Counted from the first letter of the stretch, positions 40,658-49,700 are shown. The stretch is DNA of 64,000 bases from Herbidospora solisilvae (GCF_009901565.1 NZ_WXEW01000001.1:744001-808000); one strand, 5' to 3'. Program-made: numbers and translations. The notes: generated by a model from the letters alone, not told the origin.

Positions 40658-41934
40658 CACGTCCCCAGCAGCTCGGGGTGGACGTGGTAGCCGGAGGCGG
40701 AGGGCGCCCGCCCGGCGAGGTGGGCGGAGACGTGCCCGGCGAGGTGCTCGGCGTCGCGGCCGACCCCGACGATGCGGCCGGATCCCCAGGTGTGCAACCA
40801 GGGCAGGCCGAGGAAGTAGAGCCCGGGCCAGCCCGTCACCCCGCGCGTGTGGGCGGGGTAGCCGGTCCCGTCGAACACCGGCACCCTGATCCAGGAGTGG
40901 TCGCGCCGGAAGCCCGTGCACCAGACGACCGAGGCGATCTCGTCGGCGCGGACCGTGGAGGTCCCCGGAGGTGGCCGCCAGACCGGGACGTAGCGCTCCT
41001 CGGCGGGGGCCGCGATCCCGTTGGAGGCGATGTAGGCGTCGATGGAGTCCTTCACGCCCTCCGACACCGCGTCGGCGTGGTCGAGGTTGGCCGCCAGGTC
41101 GTCGGCGAATTCGAACCGGCCCCCGGTGATGCCGGTGAGCCGACCGTGTAAGCGCATGCCTTGGAGCGCGAAGGCCCGCAGGTCGATGTCGTGTCCGCCG
41201 TCGCGCCCGGTCACGTAGTGGTTGGCGCGGGCCCGCACGGCCTCGGGATCGTCGAACTCGGTGATCGGCCGGTCGTAGTGGCCCATCAGGTCGAGCCACT
41301 CGACCACGTCGCGCCCCCGGTAGCGGCGCGCGACCCGGGGCGCGGTGCCGACGGCGAGGTGGACGGTCCGCCCGGCCAGGAACAGGTCCTCGGCGATCTG
41401 GCAGCCCGACTGCCCGCTTCCCACGACGAGCACCGGGCCGTCGGGCAGGCCGTCCGGGGCGCGGTAGGCGTCGGAGTGCAGCGAGGGCACGGTGAGCCGC
41501 TCGGCCAGCCGAGGCACGACCGGCGTCTGGTAGGGGCCGGTCGCGACCACGACCTGCCCGGCGGTCAGCACGCCCCGGTCGGTGGCGACGGCGAACCCGC
41601 CCTCGACGGCGGTCAGCCGGGTGACCGTCACCCGTTCGGCCAGGGGCGGCGCGAACGAGGCGGCGTACGCCTCCAGGTAGGCGACGATCTCCTCGCGCAC
41701 CATGAAGCCGTCGGGGTCGCCGCCCGCGTAGGGGTGGCCGGGCAGGTCGCACTGCCAGTTCGGGGTGACCAGGCAGAAGGAGTCCCAGCGCCGGGAGCGC
41801 CACGACTCGCCGACGCGGCCCCGCTCCAGCACGACGTGGCCGACGCCCAGGCGGGTCAGGCAGTGGCTCATCGCCAGCCCGGCCTGGCCGCCGCCGATCA
41901 CCACCACGGGGTGGGCGGTACCGTCGACTCTCAT
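40657..41934 (-). CDS. MSMEG_0569-family flavin-dependent oxidoreductase
   Basis: A 425-residue FAD/NADPH enzyme related to flavin monooxygenases. FAD site [17 protein letters not shown] near residue 10, NADPH site [17 protein letters not shown] near residue 167, and the late ATG-like [20 protein letters not shown] are present. It is the promoter-proximal gene of the nitrogen-starvation operon, which reads leftward with gaps of at most ten bases through 34125. The MSMEG_0570-type small gene usually found in this set was not seen. Confidence 0.9.
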   Translation of the reverse strand: MRVDGTAHPVVVIGGGQAGLAMSHCLTRLGVGHVVLERGRVGESWRSRRWDSFCLVTPNWQCDLPGHPYAGGDPDGFMVREEIVAYLEAYAASFAPPLAERVTVTRLTAVEGGFAVATDRGVLTAGQVVVATGPYQTPVVPRLAERLTVPSLHSDAYRAPDGLPDGPVLVVGSGQSGCQIAEDLFLAGRTVHLAVGTAPRVARRYRGRDVVEWLDLMGHYDRPITEFDDPEAVRARANHYVTGRDGGHDIDLRAFALQGMRLHGRLTGITGGRFEFADDLAANLDHADAVSEGVKDSIDAYIASNGIAAPAEERYVPVWRPPPGTSTVRADEIASVVWCTGFRRDHSWIRVPVFDGTGYPAHTRGVTGWPGLYFLGLPWLHTWGSGRIVGVGRDAEHLAGHVSAHLAGRAPSASGYHVHPELLGT

Positions 41935-42025
41935 GCCCCTCAGTGCATGAGCGGGCCGTTGCCGATCGATGTCATCCGGAACAAATCCCCGTCAACGGAT
42001 GCTCACGCGCCGTGACGGGCGATCG

Positions 42026-43225
42026 TTACTTGAGCAGCTTGCGGATCTTCTTCTTGGCGCGGTAGCCGTAACGCAGCACCTTGGGCGGCACCTCGATGCG
42101 CAACCGGGCGCGGCGGCGGGCGGCGGCGTGCTGGGGGCCGTCGAGCAGCGACGTCGAGGGCGTCAGCGTGCCCGCGCGGGCGGCCTCGACCAGCGCGAGG
42201 GTGCGCACGGCCCAGTCGTTGTGGGCGGCCTCGTGGAAGTAGTTGGCCGCGCACCACTCGGGGGTCGGGGTGCGGAAGTCGGCCTTGGCGAGGTCGTCGA
42301 GCGTGCCGAGCGAGCCGGAGCCCTCGAACACCAGGTTGATCATCTCGGCGCTGACCCCGAAGTCGGACAGCACGAGCAGCGGCACGCCCTGGGCGATGGC
42401 CTCCAGCGCCGCCGTCGAGGAGACCGTGACGAACCCGTGGGCGCGGGCCAGGTGCTCGTGCATCGGCCCGGCCTCGAACGACAGCAGGCCCGCCGGGACC
42501 CGCCCCTCGGCGGCCATGGTGTTCCAGAGCCGCTCGTAGTGGTGCTTCTCGTTGTGGGTCTGGCGTTCGTCGTCGCGGGCCCGCAGCTTGACGACCACCC
42601 GCAGGTCGGGCCGCGCCTCGGCGAGCGCCTTCAGCGCCAGCAGCACGCTCTCGCGGTCGTCACGCCGCACCGGCACCTTGGCCTGGGTGGCGAACACGAC
42701 CCGGTCGCGCGTCTCGCCCGCCGAGGGGTGGCCGGTCAGGTCGAGGTAGGGCAGCCGCGCCAGCGCCACCTGCCCGCCGCCGCCGAGCCGCCGGGCGATC
42801 TCGCCGAACTCCCGCACCTCGCGGCCGGAGTGGAGGATGAACAGGTCGCAGCCGCTGCGGTAGATCCAGGCCTTCTCGGTGGCCGGGACCGAGATGCCCG
42901 GCAGCCCGGTGACGAACACCGGGCGCGGCCTCAGCCCGGCGAGGACCTCGCTGACCAGCGCGTCGACGACCGGGCCGGTGCACGACACCAGGATCACGTC
43001 GGGCCGGAACCGCTCGGCGGCCTTGCGCAGCGCCCGCGCGCCCAGCGTCGGCACGTCGTGGAAGCGGGTGCCGCTGACGGCGGCGGCGATCTGCGACTCC
43101 GAGGGCGCGATGGGGGTGCGCACCACGGCGAGTTCGAGCTTCCAGTCGCCGGGCGCCCCGCCGATGAGCCCCGCGGCCCACTTCAGGTAGGAGTCGGAAT
43201 CGGCCACGGCGAAAACGCGGATCAA
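42026..43225 (-). CDS. DUF6716-type putative glycosyltransferase
   Basis: A 399-residue protein resembling the actinobacterial DUF6716 family, annotated as putative glycosyltransferases. The pattern is GT-B-like: RVFAVADSDSYLKWAAGLI at the start, FRPDVILVSCTGPVVDAL, and LARAHGFVTVSSTAALEAIAQGVP in the donor half. The C-terminus is strongly basic (KVLRYGYRAKKKIRKLLK), suggesting contact with the membrane or an anionic glycan. The start is TTG at 43225, overlapping the previous stop (TTGA), so it is coupled to the upstream gene. Confidence 0.75.
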   Translation of the reverse strand: MIRVFAVADSDSYLKWAAGLIGGAPGDWKLELAVVRTPIAPSESQIAAAVSGTRFHDVPTLGARALRKAAERFRPDVILVSCTGPVVDALVSEVLAGLRPRPVFVTGLPGISVPATEKAWIYRSGCDLFILHSGREVREFGEIARRLGGGGQVALARLPYLDLTGHPSAGETRDRVVFATQAKVPVRRDDRESVLLALKALAEARPDLRVVVKLRARDDERQTHNEKHHYERLWNTMAAEGRVPAGLLSFEAGPMHEHLARAHGFVTVSSTAALEAIAQGVPLLVLSDFGVSAEMINLVFEGSGSLGTLDDLAKADFRTPTPEWCAANYFHEAAHNDWAVRTLALVEAARAGTLTPSTSLLDGPQHAAARRRARLRIEVPPKVLRYGYRAKKKIRKLLK

Positions 43226-44214
43226 GGAGCGACTCTTTCGTGTGCGAAAAGCTGGAGGTGGGAGCGGAGGGAGGGACCCGCCGAGGCGGTCCACCATTCG
43301 TCGGGGACCTCGACCGTCTCGACCGAGACGCCGCGTGCCCGCAGCAGGATACGGAGAGACGTGACCGCCGTCGACGGCAGGCTCAGCACCCGCTGGCCGG
43401 GCCGCAGGTCGCGCAGCGTCATCTCGGCGGGGGCGCCGCTCTCGTACACCGTGACGCCGTCGATGCGGCGGACCCGGTCGAGGTCCTTGGGGTCTTCGCG
43501 GCGGTGCGGATAGTAGGCGACCGGCTCGTCGAGCCCGGTCAGCCACTTGACGTAGGCCTCGCGGTGGATCAGCCCGTTGCGGACCAGGGAGGTGCCCAGC
43601 ACGACCGTCTTCTCGGCCGGCGGACGCCTGCCGGGCTGACTGCGCAACCACGGGAAGTCGTGTCGCACCACGGACGCGCCGAGGGCGCGGACGGCGTCGG
43701 CCACCTCGTCGGGCACGGGCAGCGCGGTGAAGACGGTGAGGCGGCCGCGGCGGGCCAGCCGGCGCAGCCGCACCCCGGCGACCGCCCCCATGGCGGTGCG
43801 CGCGGTTCCGGGCACGGCGCGGGCGCGCAGCAGCGGGCGGCGCTCGGCGAGCAGTTCGAGGAGCCGGATGGTGGCCAGCCCGTCGTCGACGAGCAGCAGC
43901 CGGCGCACCGGGGACGTCAGGAGGCTGAGCTGGACGCGGCCCGAGAAGGCGTCGCCCACCGCCCACGACCGGCCGGGCTTGGGCATCTTCGCCGACGGCT
44001 CGGCGAAGCGCAGCCCGTCGGGCAGCGCGAGCCGGGAGATCTCGTTGCGGGTCAGCCGCAGCGCGGGCAGGCCCGACCGCGGCACGACGACGGCGTCGTC
44101 GCCGAGCAGACCCGCGTGCTGCGCCTCGATGACGCACAGCAGTTGCAGCGGGGACTCGACCCACGCGACGGACGAACCGCCATTACTCGCAGAACTCTCC
44201 ATGGACCCGTTCAC
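43222..44214 (-). CDS. GT52/sialyltransferase-like glycosyltransferase
   Basis: A 330-residue protein. WVESPLQLLCVIEAQHAG at the start and YYPHRREDPKDLDRVRRIDGVTVYESGAPAEM and LPSTAVTSL in the C-terminal half resemble GT52 and related bacterial sialyltransferases. It is coupled to the DUF6716 gene, so the two probably act on one glycan, most simply the nonulosonate polymer encoded at 26.8-31.1 kb. GTG at 44214 is one start; ATG at 44202 is equally possible and neither has a clear ribosome-binding site. Confidence 0.7.
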   Translation of the reverse strand: MNGSMESSASNGGSSVAWVESPLQLLCVIEAQHAGLLGDDAVVVPRSGLPALRLTRNEISRLALPDGLRFAEPSAKMPKPGRSWAVGDAFSGRVQLSLLTSPVRRLLLVDDGLATIRLLELLAERRPLLRARAVPGTARTAMGAVAGVRLRRLARRGRLTVFTALPVPDEVADAVRALGASVVRHDFPWLRSQPGRRPPAEKTVVLGTSLVRNGLIHREAYVKWLTGLDEPVAYYPHRREDPKDLDRVRRIDGVTVYESGAPAEMTLRDLRPGQRVLSLPSTAVTSLRILLRARGVSVETVEVPDEWWTASAGPSLRSHLQLFAHERVAP

Positions 44215-44419
44215 GACGGGCTCACGGTAGCCGCCGATCGCAACAGGACAGGGAACGACGGGTGAACAGCCGAATACGTGAACCCCCGGATCTCATACGA
44301 ATCACTGTCCCGGAGGCATTAGAACGGTGCAACCGGTTGGGAGAATCAACTACGTATCGTGTACGGTCCGCTGCTAAATGTACGTTTTCGCAGGTGTAAC
44401 AGCGGCAATGATCTGCCCC

Positions 44420-45937
44420 ATGTTGAAGAGGAGTCTCACCTGCGGCCTCGCCCTGGCCCTCCTGGCGGCGCCGCTGACCATCACGCCCGCCACCGCCAAG
44501 TCGGCCCCGAAGGTGCCCGCGAAGGCATCGGTGAAGGCTCCTCCGAACGTCGTCTTCATCCTCGCCGACGACCTCGACACGGCCGACCTCCACCGGTTCC
44601 CCAACATCTCCAAGCTGGCGGCGAGCGGCACCACGTTCTCCCACTTCTACGTGACGAACCCGTGGTGCTGCCCATCGCGCTCGTCGATCCTGCGCGCGCA
44701 GTACATCCACAGCCACGGCGTGACCAGCAACCGCTTCCCCACGGGCGGGTTCCCCCGGTTCAAGCCGCTGGAGGAGAGCACGATCGGCACCTGGATGAAG
44801 GGCGCCGGCTACCGCACGGCCCTGTTCGGCAAGTACCTGAACCAGTATCCGAGCCCCGAGGTGCCGCGCACCTACATCCCGCCGGGCTGGGACGAATGGG
44901 CGGTGCCGGTCACCAACCTGTACCGCGAATACGGCTACGCCCTCAACGACGACGGCATCATCGTCGAGCGCGGCGAGCAGCCGGAGGACTACCTGACCGA
45001 CGTGCTGGCCCAGAAGGCCGCCGGGTTCGTGAGCCGCAGCGACCCGTTCTTCCTCTACCTGTCCCCCACCGCGCCGCACCGCCCGGCCAACCACGCGCCG
45101 CGCCACGCCGACGCCTTCGAGGGGGTCAAGGCGCCGCGCACCCCCTCCTACAACCAGGAGGACGTGTCGGCCGAGCCGCTCTGGGTGCAGCAGCGCGGGC
45201 GCATCCCGAAGCGGGTCAGGCACAACATCGACCAGATGTACCGCGACCGGCTGCGCTCCACGGCGGGCCTCGACGACCTGGTCGGCACGGTCGTCTCGGC
45301 GCTGGAGCAGGCCGGCAAGCTCGACGACACCTACATCTTCTTCGGCTCCGACAACGGCTTCCACCTGGGGCAGCACCGCCTGCGGTCGGGCAAGACGACG
45401 CCCTACGAGGAGGACATCCGGGTCCCGATGATCGTGCGCGGGCCGGGGGTGCAGGCCGGGCGGGTCGACACCTCGCTGGGCTCGACGGTCGACCTGGGCC
45501 CGACCTTCGCCGAGCTGGCCGGCGCGCAGGTGCCGGGCTTCGTCGAGGGCCGGTCGCTGGTCCCGCTGCTGCAGGGCCGGCGGGTGCCGTGGCGTGACGC
45601 CGTGCTGGTGGAGTTCGACAAGCCCGACTACGCGCCCGGCTGCCCGCCCACCTACCGGGCGCTGCGCACCGAGACCCACGCCTACGTCGAGTACGCCACC
45701 GGCGAGCGCCAGCTCTACGACATGATCAGCGACCCCCACCAGCTCACGAACCTGGCGGCCACCGCCGACCCGGCGCTGATCGCCGGCCTGTCGGGCCGGC
45801 TGGCCGCGCTGCACGCCTGCTCGGGGGCGGGGTGCCGGGTCGCCGATACGATTTTGGGCGAACGCTCAGATTTCCCCCCGTCAGGAGTGCAATGGATCGG
45901 ACCCCGACCCCAGAACGCACCGCATGTGATCGGCTGA
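44420..45937 (+). CDS. Secreted sulfatase (formylglycine type)
   Basis: A 505-residue exported arylsulfatase-family enzyme. The signal peptide is MLKRSLTCGLALALLAAPLT. Metal residues are in VVFILADDLDTAD (near residue 49), and the formylglycine motif is WCCPSRSSILR (near residue 85), where the second cysteine (Cys-Pro-Ser-Arg) would be oxidised to formylglycine. FFGSDNGFHLGQHR near residue 310 completes the metal site. It cleaves sulfate esters outside the cell, perhaps from glycans; the substrate is unknown. The start at 44420 gives the best signal peptide; upstream ATGs at 44408 and 44378 are possible. Its 3' end overlaps the MarR gene by 46 bp. Confidence 0.88.
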   Translation: MLKRSLTCGLALALLAAPLTITPATAKSAPKVPAKASVKAPPNVVFILADDLDTADLHRFPNISKLAASGTTFSHFYVTNPWCCPSRSSILRAQYIHSHGVTSNRFPTGGFPRFKPLEESTIGTWMKGAGYRTALFGKYLNQYPSPEVPRTYIPPGWDEWAVPVTNLYREYGYALNDDGIIVERGEQPEDYLTDVLAQKAAGFVSRSDPFFLYLSPTAPHRPANHAPRHADAFEGVKAPRTPSYNQEDVSAEPLWVQQRGRIPKRVRHNIDQMYRDRLRSTAGLDDLVGTVVSALEQAGKLDDTYIFFGSDNGFHLGQHRLRSGKTTPYEEDIRVPMIVRGPGVQAGRVDTSLGSTVDLGPTFAELAGAQVPGFVEGRSLVPLLQGRRVPWRDAVLVEFDKPDYAPGCPPTYRALRTETHAYVEYATGERQLYDMISDPHQLTNLAATADPALIAGLSGRLAALHACSGAGCRVADTILGERSDFPPSGVQWIGPRPQNAPHVIG

Positions 45938-46353
45938 GCCCCGGCTTCGGCCACCTCATCCGGTCGGCCACCGCGCTGGAACGCCTGATCGACAAGGCGC
46001 TGCAGGAGGAGGTCGGGATCACCCACGTGATGTTCGAGGTGCTCCTGCGCCTCTACCGCGACCACGGCGCCTGCACCGCGATCAACGCCCTCGACCTGAC
46101 CCTGACCAGCGGGGGCATGACCCGGCTGCTCGACCGGATGGAGAAGGCGGGGCTGGTCACCCGGGGCCGCCATGAAGGCGACCGGCGGGTGACCCTGATC
46201 CGGCCCACCGACAAGGCCTCGGAGATCTTCCTGAAGGCGGTCGACGTGCACGTGCGCGTCGTCGAGCGCCACTTCGAGGCCCCGCTGTCCACCGTCGAGC
46301 GGGAGACGCTGCGGCGGGCGCTGGCCCGGCTCGAGGAAGTGCTCACCGAATAA
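45892..46353 (+). CDS. MarR-family transcriptional regulator
   Basis: A 153-residue winged-helix regulator: ALDLTLTSGGMTRLLDRMEKAGLVTR (recognition helix and wing, residues ~65-90) then HEGDRRVTLIRPTDKA. MarR proteins repress nearby genes and release DNA on binding small phenolic or similar ligands. ATG at 45892 has CAGGAG six bases upstream. It lies just before a nitroreductase gene whose leader holds a tandem 14-bp repeat, a plausible binding region. Confidence 0.9.
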   Translation: MDRTPTPERTACDRLSPGFGHLIRSATALERLIDKALQEEVGITHVMFEVLLRLYRDHGACTAINALDLTLTSGGMTRLLDRMEKAGLVTRGRHEGDRRVTLIRPTDKASEIFLKAVDVHVRVVERHFEAPLSTVERETLRRALARLEEVLTE

Positions 46354-46357
46354 TTTG

Positions 46358-46386
46358 ATTGCACGGGAAGATATTGCACGGGAAGA
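46358..46386. repeat. Tandem 14-bp direct repeat between the MarR and nitroreductase genes
   Basis: ATTGCACGGGAAGA occurs exactly twice, at 46358-46371 and 46373-46386, in the 48-bp gap. The 15-bp spacing is about one and a half helical turns. It may be a regulator-binding region or a small duplication in the leader. Confidence 0.65.
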
Positions 46387-46401
46387 AGGTTGTTGGGCAA
46401 C

Positions 46402-47007
46402 ATGAGTGCCATGACAACCCAGAGTGCCCTCGACGCCACGGCCCAGGACCTGCTCTTCCGCGACGCACGGACGGCCAACACCTTCACCGACGAGCCCGTC
46501 TCCGAGGAGACCGCGCACGCGATCTACGACCTGATCAAGTGGGCCCCGACCGCGATGAACACCCAGCCGCTGCGCATCGTCTACGTCCGCTCCCCCGAAG
46601 CGCGGGCCAGACTCGTCGAGCACATGTCACCGGGGAACAAGGCGAAGACGGCCACCGCCCCGCTCGTCGCCATCCTGGCCGCCGACGTGGACTTCCACGA
46701 GCACCTGCCGCGGACGTTCCCGCACTTCCCGGGCGCGAAGGACGTGTTCGCCGACCGTGAGCAGCGGGTCGAGTCGGCACGGTTCAACGGCGCCCTGCAG
46801 GTGGGCTACTTCATCGTGGGCGTGCGCGCCCACGGCCTCGCCGCCGGGCCGATGGCCGGCTTCGACAAGGCCGCCCTGGAGAAGGAGTTCTTCCCGGAGG
46901 GCGGGCACGAGGTGCTCGCCGTGGTCAACATCGGCAGGCCCGGCCCGGACGCCTGGTACGCCCGCAACCCCCGCCTCGACCTCCACGAGGCCGTGACCAC
47001 CGTCTGA
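46402..47007 (+). CDS. RutE-like nitroreductase family protein
   Basis: A 201-residue FMN-dependent reductase close to the malonic-semialdehyde reductase RutE/HadB group: IYDLIKWAPTAMNTQPLRIVYV near residues 37-58 (FMN binding), LQVGYFIVGVRAHGLAAGPMAGFD in the middle. In RutE this activity reduces malonic semialdehyde to 3-hydroxypropionate during pyrimidine breakdown, but no other rut genes are here. With a MarR gene upstream, a detoxifying reductase for quinones or nitro compounds is as likely. ATG at 46402 or 46411. Confidence 0.85.
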   Translation: MSAMTTQSALDATAQDLLFRDARTANTFTDEPVSEETAHAIYDLIKWAPTAMNTQPLRIVYVRSPEARARLVEHMSPGNKAKTATAPLVAILAADVDFHEHLPRTFPHFPGAKDVFADREQRVESARFNGALQVGYFIVGVRAHGLAAGPMAGFDKAALEKEFFPEGGHEVLAVVNIGRPGPDAWYARNPRLDLHEAVTTV

Positions 47008-47020
47008 GCACTCCCCCACC

Positions 47021-47060
47021 AGTGGCCCGTCTCCGCAGTGAGATGGGCCACTTTGTTCTC
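47021..47060 (+). terminator. Rho-independent-type terminator after the nitroreductase gene
   Basis: GTGGCCCGTCTC (47022-47033) pairs with GAGATGGGCCAC (47040-47051) over 12 positions with one G-T wobble and a 6-base loop; an A-T pair extends the base. TTTGTTCTCT follows. It ends eight bases before the first CebR box and insulates the ceb promoter. Confidence 0.8.
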
Positions 47061-47067
47061 TATGAAC

Positions 47068-47081
47068 TGGGAGCGCTCCCA
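47068..47081. promoter_or_regulatory. CebR operator 1
   Basis: TGGGAGCGCTCCCA, the perfect 14-bp palindrome known as the CebR-binding site in Streptomyces. It lies 221 bp upstream of the cebE start codon, whose operon includes a cebR-like gene. Confidence 0.92.
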
Positions 47082-47197
47082 ACTGCGGGTATGTACTTTT
47101 TGTAGATTCATGTCCATTTCTACGCCTCTAACCGTTACAGGAGTAACAGTTAGGTTTCGGCATATTGACGGGTGCGTTGCCCATAGTGGACTCTTCG

Positions 47198-47211
47198 TGG
47201 GAGCGCTCCCA
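47198..47211. promoter_or_regulatory. CebR operator 2
   Basis: A second exact TGGGAGCGCTCCCA, 130 bp downstream of the first and 91 bp before the cebE start codon. Two identical boxes allow DNA looping by a tetrameric or paired repressor. The sequence between them is AT-rich and holds GTTAC-N4-GTAAC, so the promoter probably lies there. Confidence 0.92.
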
Positions 47212-47288
47212 ACCTGCTGAGCAGTCGGGGATCGGCCGGGAGCCCACCTTCTGTCACAGATTCGGGAACCACCTGAGAGGGGTCCGGA

Positions 47289-48629
47289 ATGATGAACAAC
47301 ACGCGCCGCGGTGTGCTCGCGGCCGTGGCCGCAGGGACGCTGGCCTTCACGGCCGCTGCCTGCGGCGGCGATGAGGCACCCGCAGCGGCACCCAGCGCGG
47401 GCGGCTCCGCGGCCCCTGCCGAGAAGATCGAGCTCACGCTGAACACCTTCGGCGGCGGCGAGAACTTCGCCTACGACGACGCCGTGGCGCAGTGGAACGC
47501 CGCGCACCCGAACATCCAGGTCAAGTACGTCAACCTGACCGACCGGTTCGAGGACACCTACCTGCCCCAGGTCCTCCAGTGGCTGGAGGCCGGCAGCGGC
47601 GCCGGCGACATCATCGGCATGGACGAGGGCGCGATGGGCCTCATGGCCGCCCGCCCGCAGTACTTCGCCGACCTCGGCCAGTACGGCCTCGACAGCCGTA
47701 AGGCCGACTTCCCCGCCTACAAGTGGGACACCGGCGTCAACACCGAGGGCAAGCTGTTCGCCCTCGGCACCGACATCGGCGGCATGGCCATGTGCTACCG
47801 CACCGACCTGTTCGAGAAGGCCGGCCTGCCGACCAACCGCGACGAGGTCTCCAAGCTCTGGCCGACGTGGAACGACTACCTCGAGGTCGGCAAGAAGTTC
47901 AAGGCGAAGGTCCCGGACGCGGGCTTCGTCGACGGCGCCAACACCGTCTACGAGTCGGTGCTGGCCCAGGAGGCCGGCAAGAACGGCGGCCAGATCTACT
48001 TCGACAAGAGCCAGCAGCTCATCGTCGACAAGAACCCGGGCGTCAAGGCCGCGTTCGACTACGTCCAGTCGCTCAGCACGGCCGGTCTGACCGCCAAGCT
48101 GCGCTCCTGGAGCGAAGAGTGGAACACGGCCATGCAGAAGGGTGGCTTCGCCACCATGGGCTGCCCGTCGTGGATGCTCGGCGTGATCTCCGGCACCTCG
48201 GGCGAGGGCAACGCCAAGAAGTGGGACGTCGCGGCGGTGCCCGGCGGCTCCGGCAACTGGGGCGGCTCGTGGCTGATGGTGCCCGCGCAGAGCAAGCACC
48301 CGAAGGAGGCCGCCGAGGTCCTCAACTTCCTGACCGGGAAGGAGGGTCAGGTCGCGGCGTTCAAGGAGGGCGGCAACTTCCCGAGCTCCATCCCGGCGCA
48401 GCAGGACCCGGCCGTCGCCGAGGCCAAGAACGCCTACTTCAACGACGCCCCGAGCGGCCCCATCTTCGCCGCCTCGGTCGCGCAGCTCTCGCCGGTGTTC
48501 TTCGGTGAGAAGCACGCCCAGGTGAAGGCCGCCGTCGGAGAGGTCCTCGTGGGCGCCGACCAGGGCTCGGTCAAGTGGGACGAGGCCTGGACCCGATTCG
48601 TGGAGGAGGGCGTGAAGGCCGCGGGCTGA
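47289..48629 (+). CDS. cebE: Cellobiose/cello-oligosaccharide ABC importer, solute-binding lipoprotein
   Basis: A 446-residue family 1 extracellular solute-binding lipoprotein. The lipobox is TAAACGG (cysteine near residue 25), followed by a low-complexity Ala/Gly/Pro linker and the binding fold (IELTLNTFGGGENFAYDDAVAQWN; DGANTVYESVLAQEAGKNGG; WGGSWLMVPAQSKHP). It captures cello-oligosaccharides and passes them to CebFG. The assignment rests on family features plus the CebR boxes and the bglC gene in the operon. GAGAGGGG precedes the ATG. Two strong stem-loops follow the gene. Confidence 0.92.
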   Translation: MMNNTRRGVLAAVAAGTLAFTAAACGGDEAPAAAPSAGGSAAPAEKIELTLNTFGGGENFAYDDAVAQWNAAHPNIQVKYVNLTDRFEDTYLPQVLQWLEAGSGAGDIIGMDEGAMGLMAARPQYFADLGQYGLDSRKADFPAYKWDTGVNTEGKLFALGTDIGGMAMCYRTDLFEKAGLPTNRDEVSKLWPTWNDYLEVGKKFKAKVPDAGFVDGANTVYESVLAQEAGKNGGQIYFDKSQQLIVDKNPGVKAAFDYVQSLSTAGLTAKLRSWSEEWNTAMQKGGFATMGCPSWMLGVISGTSGEGNAKKWDVAAVPGGSGNWGGSWLMVPAQSKHPKEAAEVLNFLTGKEGQVAAFKEGGNFPSSIPAQQDPAVAEAKNAYFNDAPSGPIFAASVAQLSPVFFGEKHAQVKAAVGEVLVGADQGSVKWDEAWTRFVEEGVKAAG

Positions 48630-48644
48630 CCCCCGGCCGTGCCC

Positions 48645-48706
48645 GACCGGCCCCTGCACCGAGGGGCCGGTCACTCACTTGAGCGGCCGGATCCCCCCGG
48701 CCGCTC
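48645..48706 (+). promoter_or_regulatory. Two tandem stem-loops between cebE and cebF
   Basis: GACCGGCCCCT (48645-48655) with AGGGGCCGGTC (48662-48672) gives a perfect 11-bp stem and 6-base loop. GAGCGGCCGG (48681-48690) with CCGGCCGCTC (48697-48706) gives a perfect 10-bp stem and 6-base loop. Placed right after a binding-protein gene, such hairpins usually stop part of the transcription or protect the upstream mRNA, so more CebE than permease is made. Confidence 0.85.
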
Positions 48707-48725
48707 CTTCCACGAAAGGTTGACG

Positions 48726-49700
48726 ATGAGCCTCAGCGTCGACGCGGGCTCCCGGACCCGCACGGTGCCACCCGGGCCCCGGCGGCACGCGCGGCCGCCG
48801 GGCGGCCGGAGATTCTGGTCCTGGCTGGACCTGCGGGCCACTCCCTATTTGTTCGTCTCGCCCTACTTCATCCTGTTCGCGATCTTCGGCATCTTCCCGC
48901 TGATCTTCACCGCCTGGGTGTCGCTGCACGACTGGCAGCTCGCCGGCGACAAGACGTTCATCGGCCTGGAGAACTACACCGAGCTGCTCGCGGACGACAA
49001 GTTCTGGAACTCGGTGCTCAACACCGTCGGCATCTTCCTGATCGCGACGGTGCCGCAGCTGGTGCTCGCGCTGCTGCTGGCCAACGCCCTGAACAAGAAA
49101 CTGCGCGGCCGGCTGGTGCTGCGGCTGAGCGTGCTCGCGCCGCTGATCACCTCGGTGGTGGCGGTCGCGGTGGTCTTCACCCAGCTGTACGGCCGCGACT
49201 ACGGCATCGTCAACTGGGTGCTGGGCTGGTTCGGGGTCGACCCGATCCACTGGCAGAACCAGAAGTGGTCGTCGTGGATCGCCATCGCGACCATGGTCGA
49301 CTGGCGCTGGACCGGCTACAACGCGATCATCTACCTGGCCGCGATGCAGACGATCCCCAAGGACCTCTACGAGGCCGCCGCGATCGACGGCGCCTCCCCG
49401 CGCCGCCAGTTCTGGGGCATCACGGTCCCGCTGCTCAAGCCCACGATCATCTTCACCGTCATCGTCTCGACGATCGGCGGTTTCACCCTGTTCGCCGAAC
49501 CGGTGATGTTCGGCGCCGGCCTGATGACCGGCGGCACGACGGGCCAGTTCCAGACGGTGGCCATGTTCATCGTCAAGGAGGGCTTCCGGGACTTCCAGTA
49601 CGGCTACGCCGCGGCCGCGGCCTGGATCCTGTTCCTGCTCATCATGATCACCGCGTTGATCAACTTCGCCATCGTCCGCGGCATCGGGAGATCACGATGA
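48726..49700 (+). CDS. cebF: Cellobiose ABC importer permease CebF
   Basis: A 324-residue inner-membrane protein with six predicted transmembrane segments (first near residues 38-62, FVSPYFILFAIFGIFPLIF). The ATPase-contact loop is EAAAIDGASPRRQFWGITVPLLKP near residues 217-240, the usual EAA motif. ATG at 48726 follows AAAGGTTGACG. It forms the translocation pore with CebG. Confidence 0.92.
   Translation: MSLSVDAGSRTRTVPPGPRRHARPPGGRRFWSWLDLRATPYLFVSPYFILFAIFGIFPLIFTAWVSLHDWQLAGDKTFIGLENYTELLADDKFWNSVLNTVGIFLIATVPQLVLALLLANALNKKLRGRLVLRLSVLAPLITSVVAVAVVFTQLYGRDYGIVNWVLGWFGVDPIHWQNQKWSSWIAIATMVDWRWTGYNAIIYLAAMQTIPKDLYEAAAIDGASPRRQFWGITVPLLKPTIIFTVIVSTIGGFTLFAEPVMFGAGLMTGGTTGQFQTVAMFIVKEGFRDFQYGYAAAAAWILFLLIMITALINFAIVRGIGRSR

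Noticed and set aside
49265-49696. Upstream extension of cebG in the same frame
   Set aside because: The added part lies within cebF in another frame; ATG 49697 overlaps the cebF stop and gives the family N-terminus.
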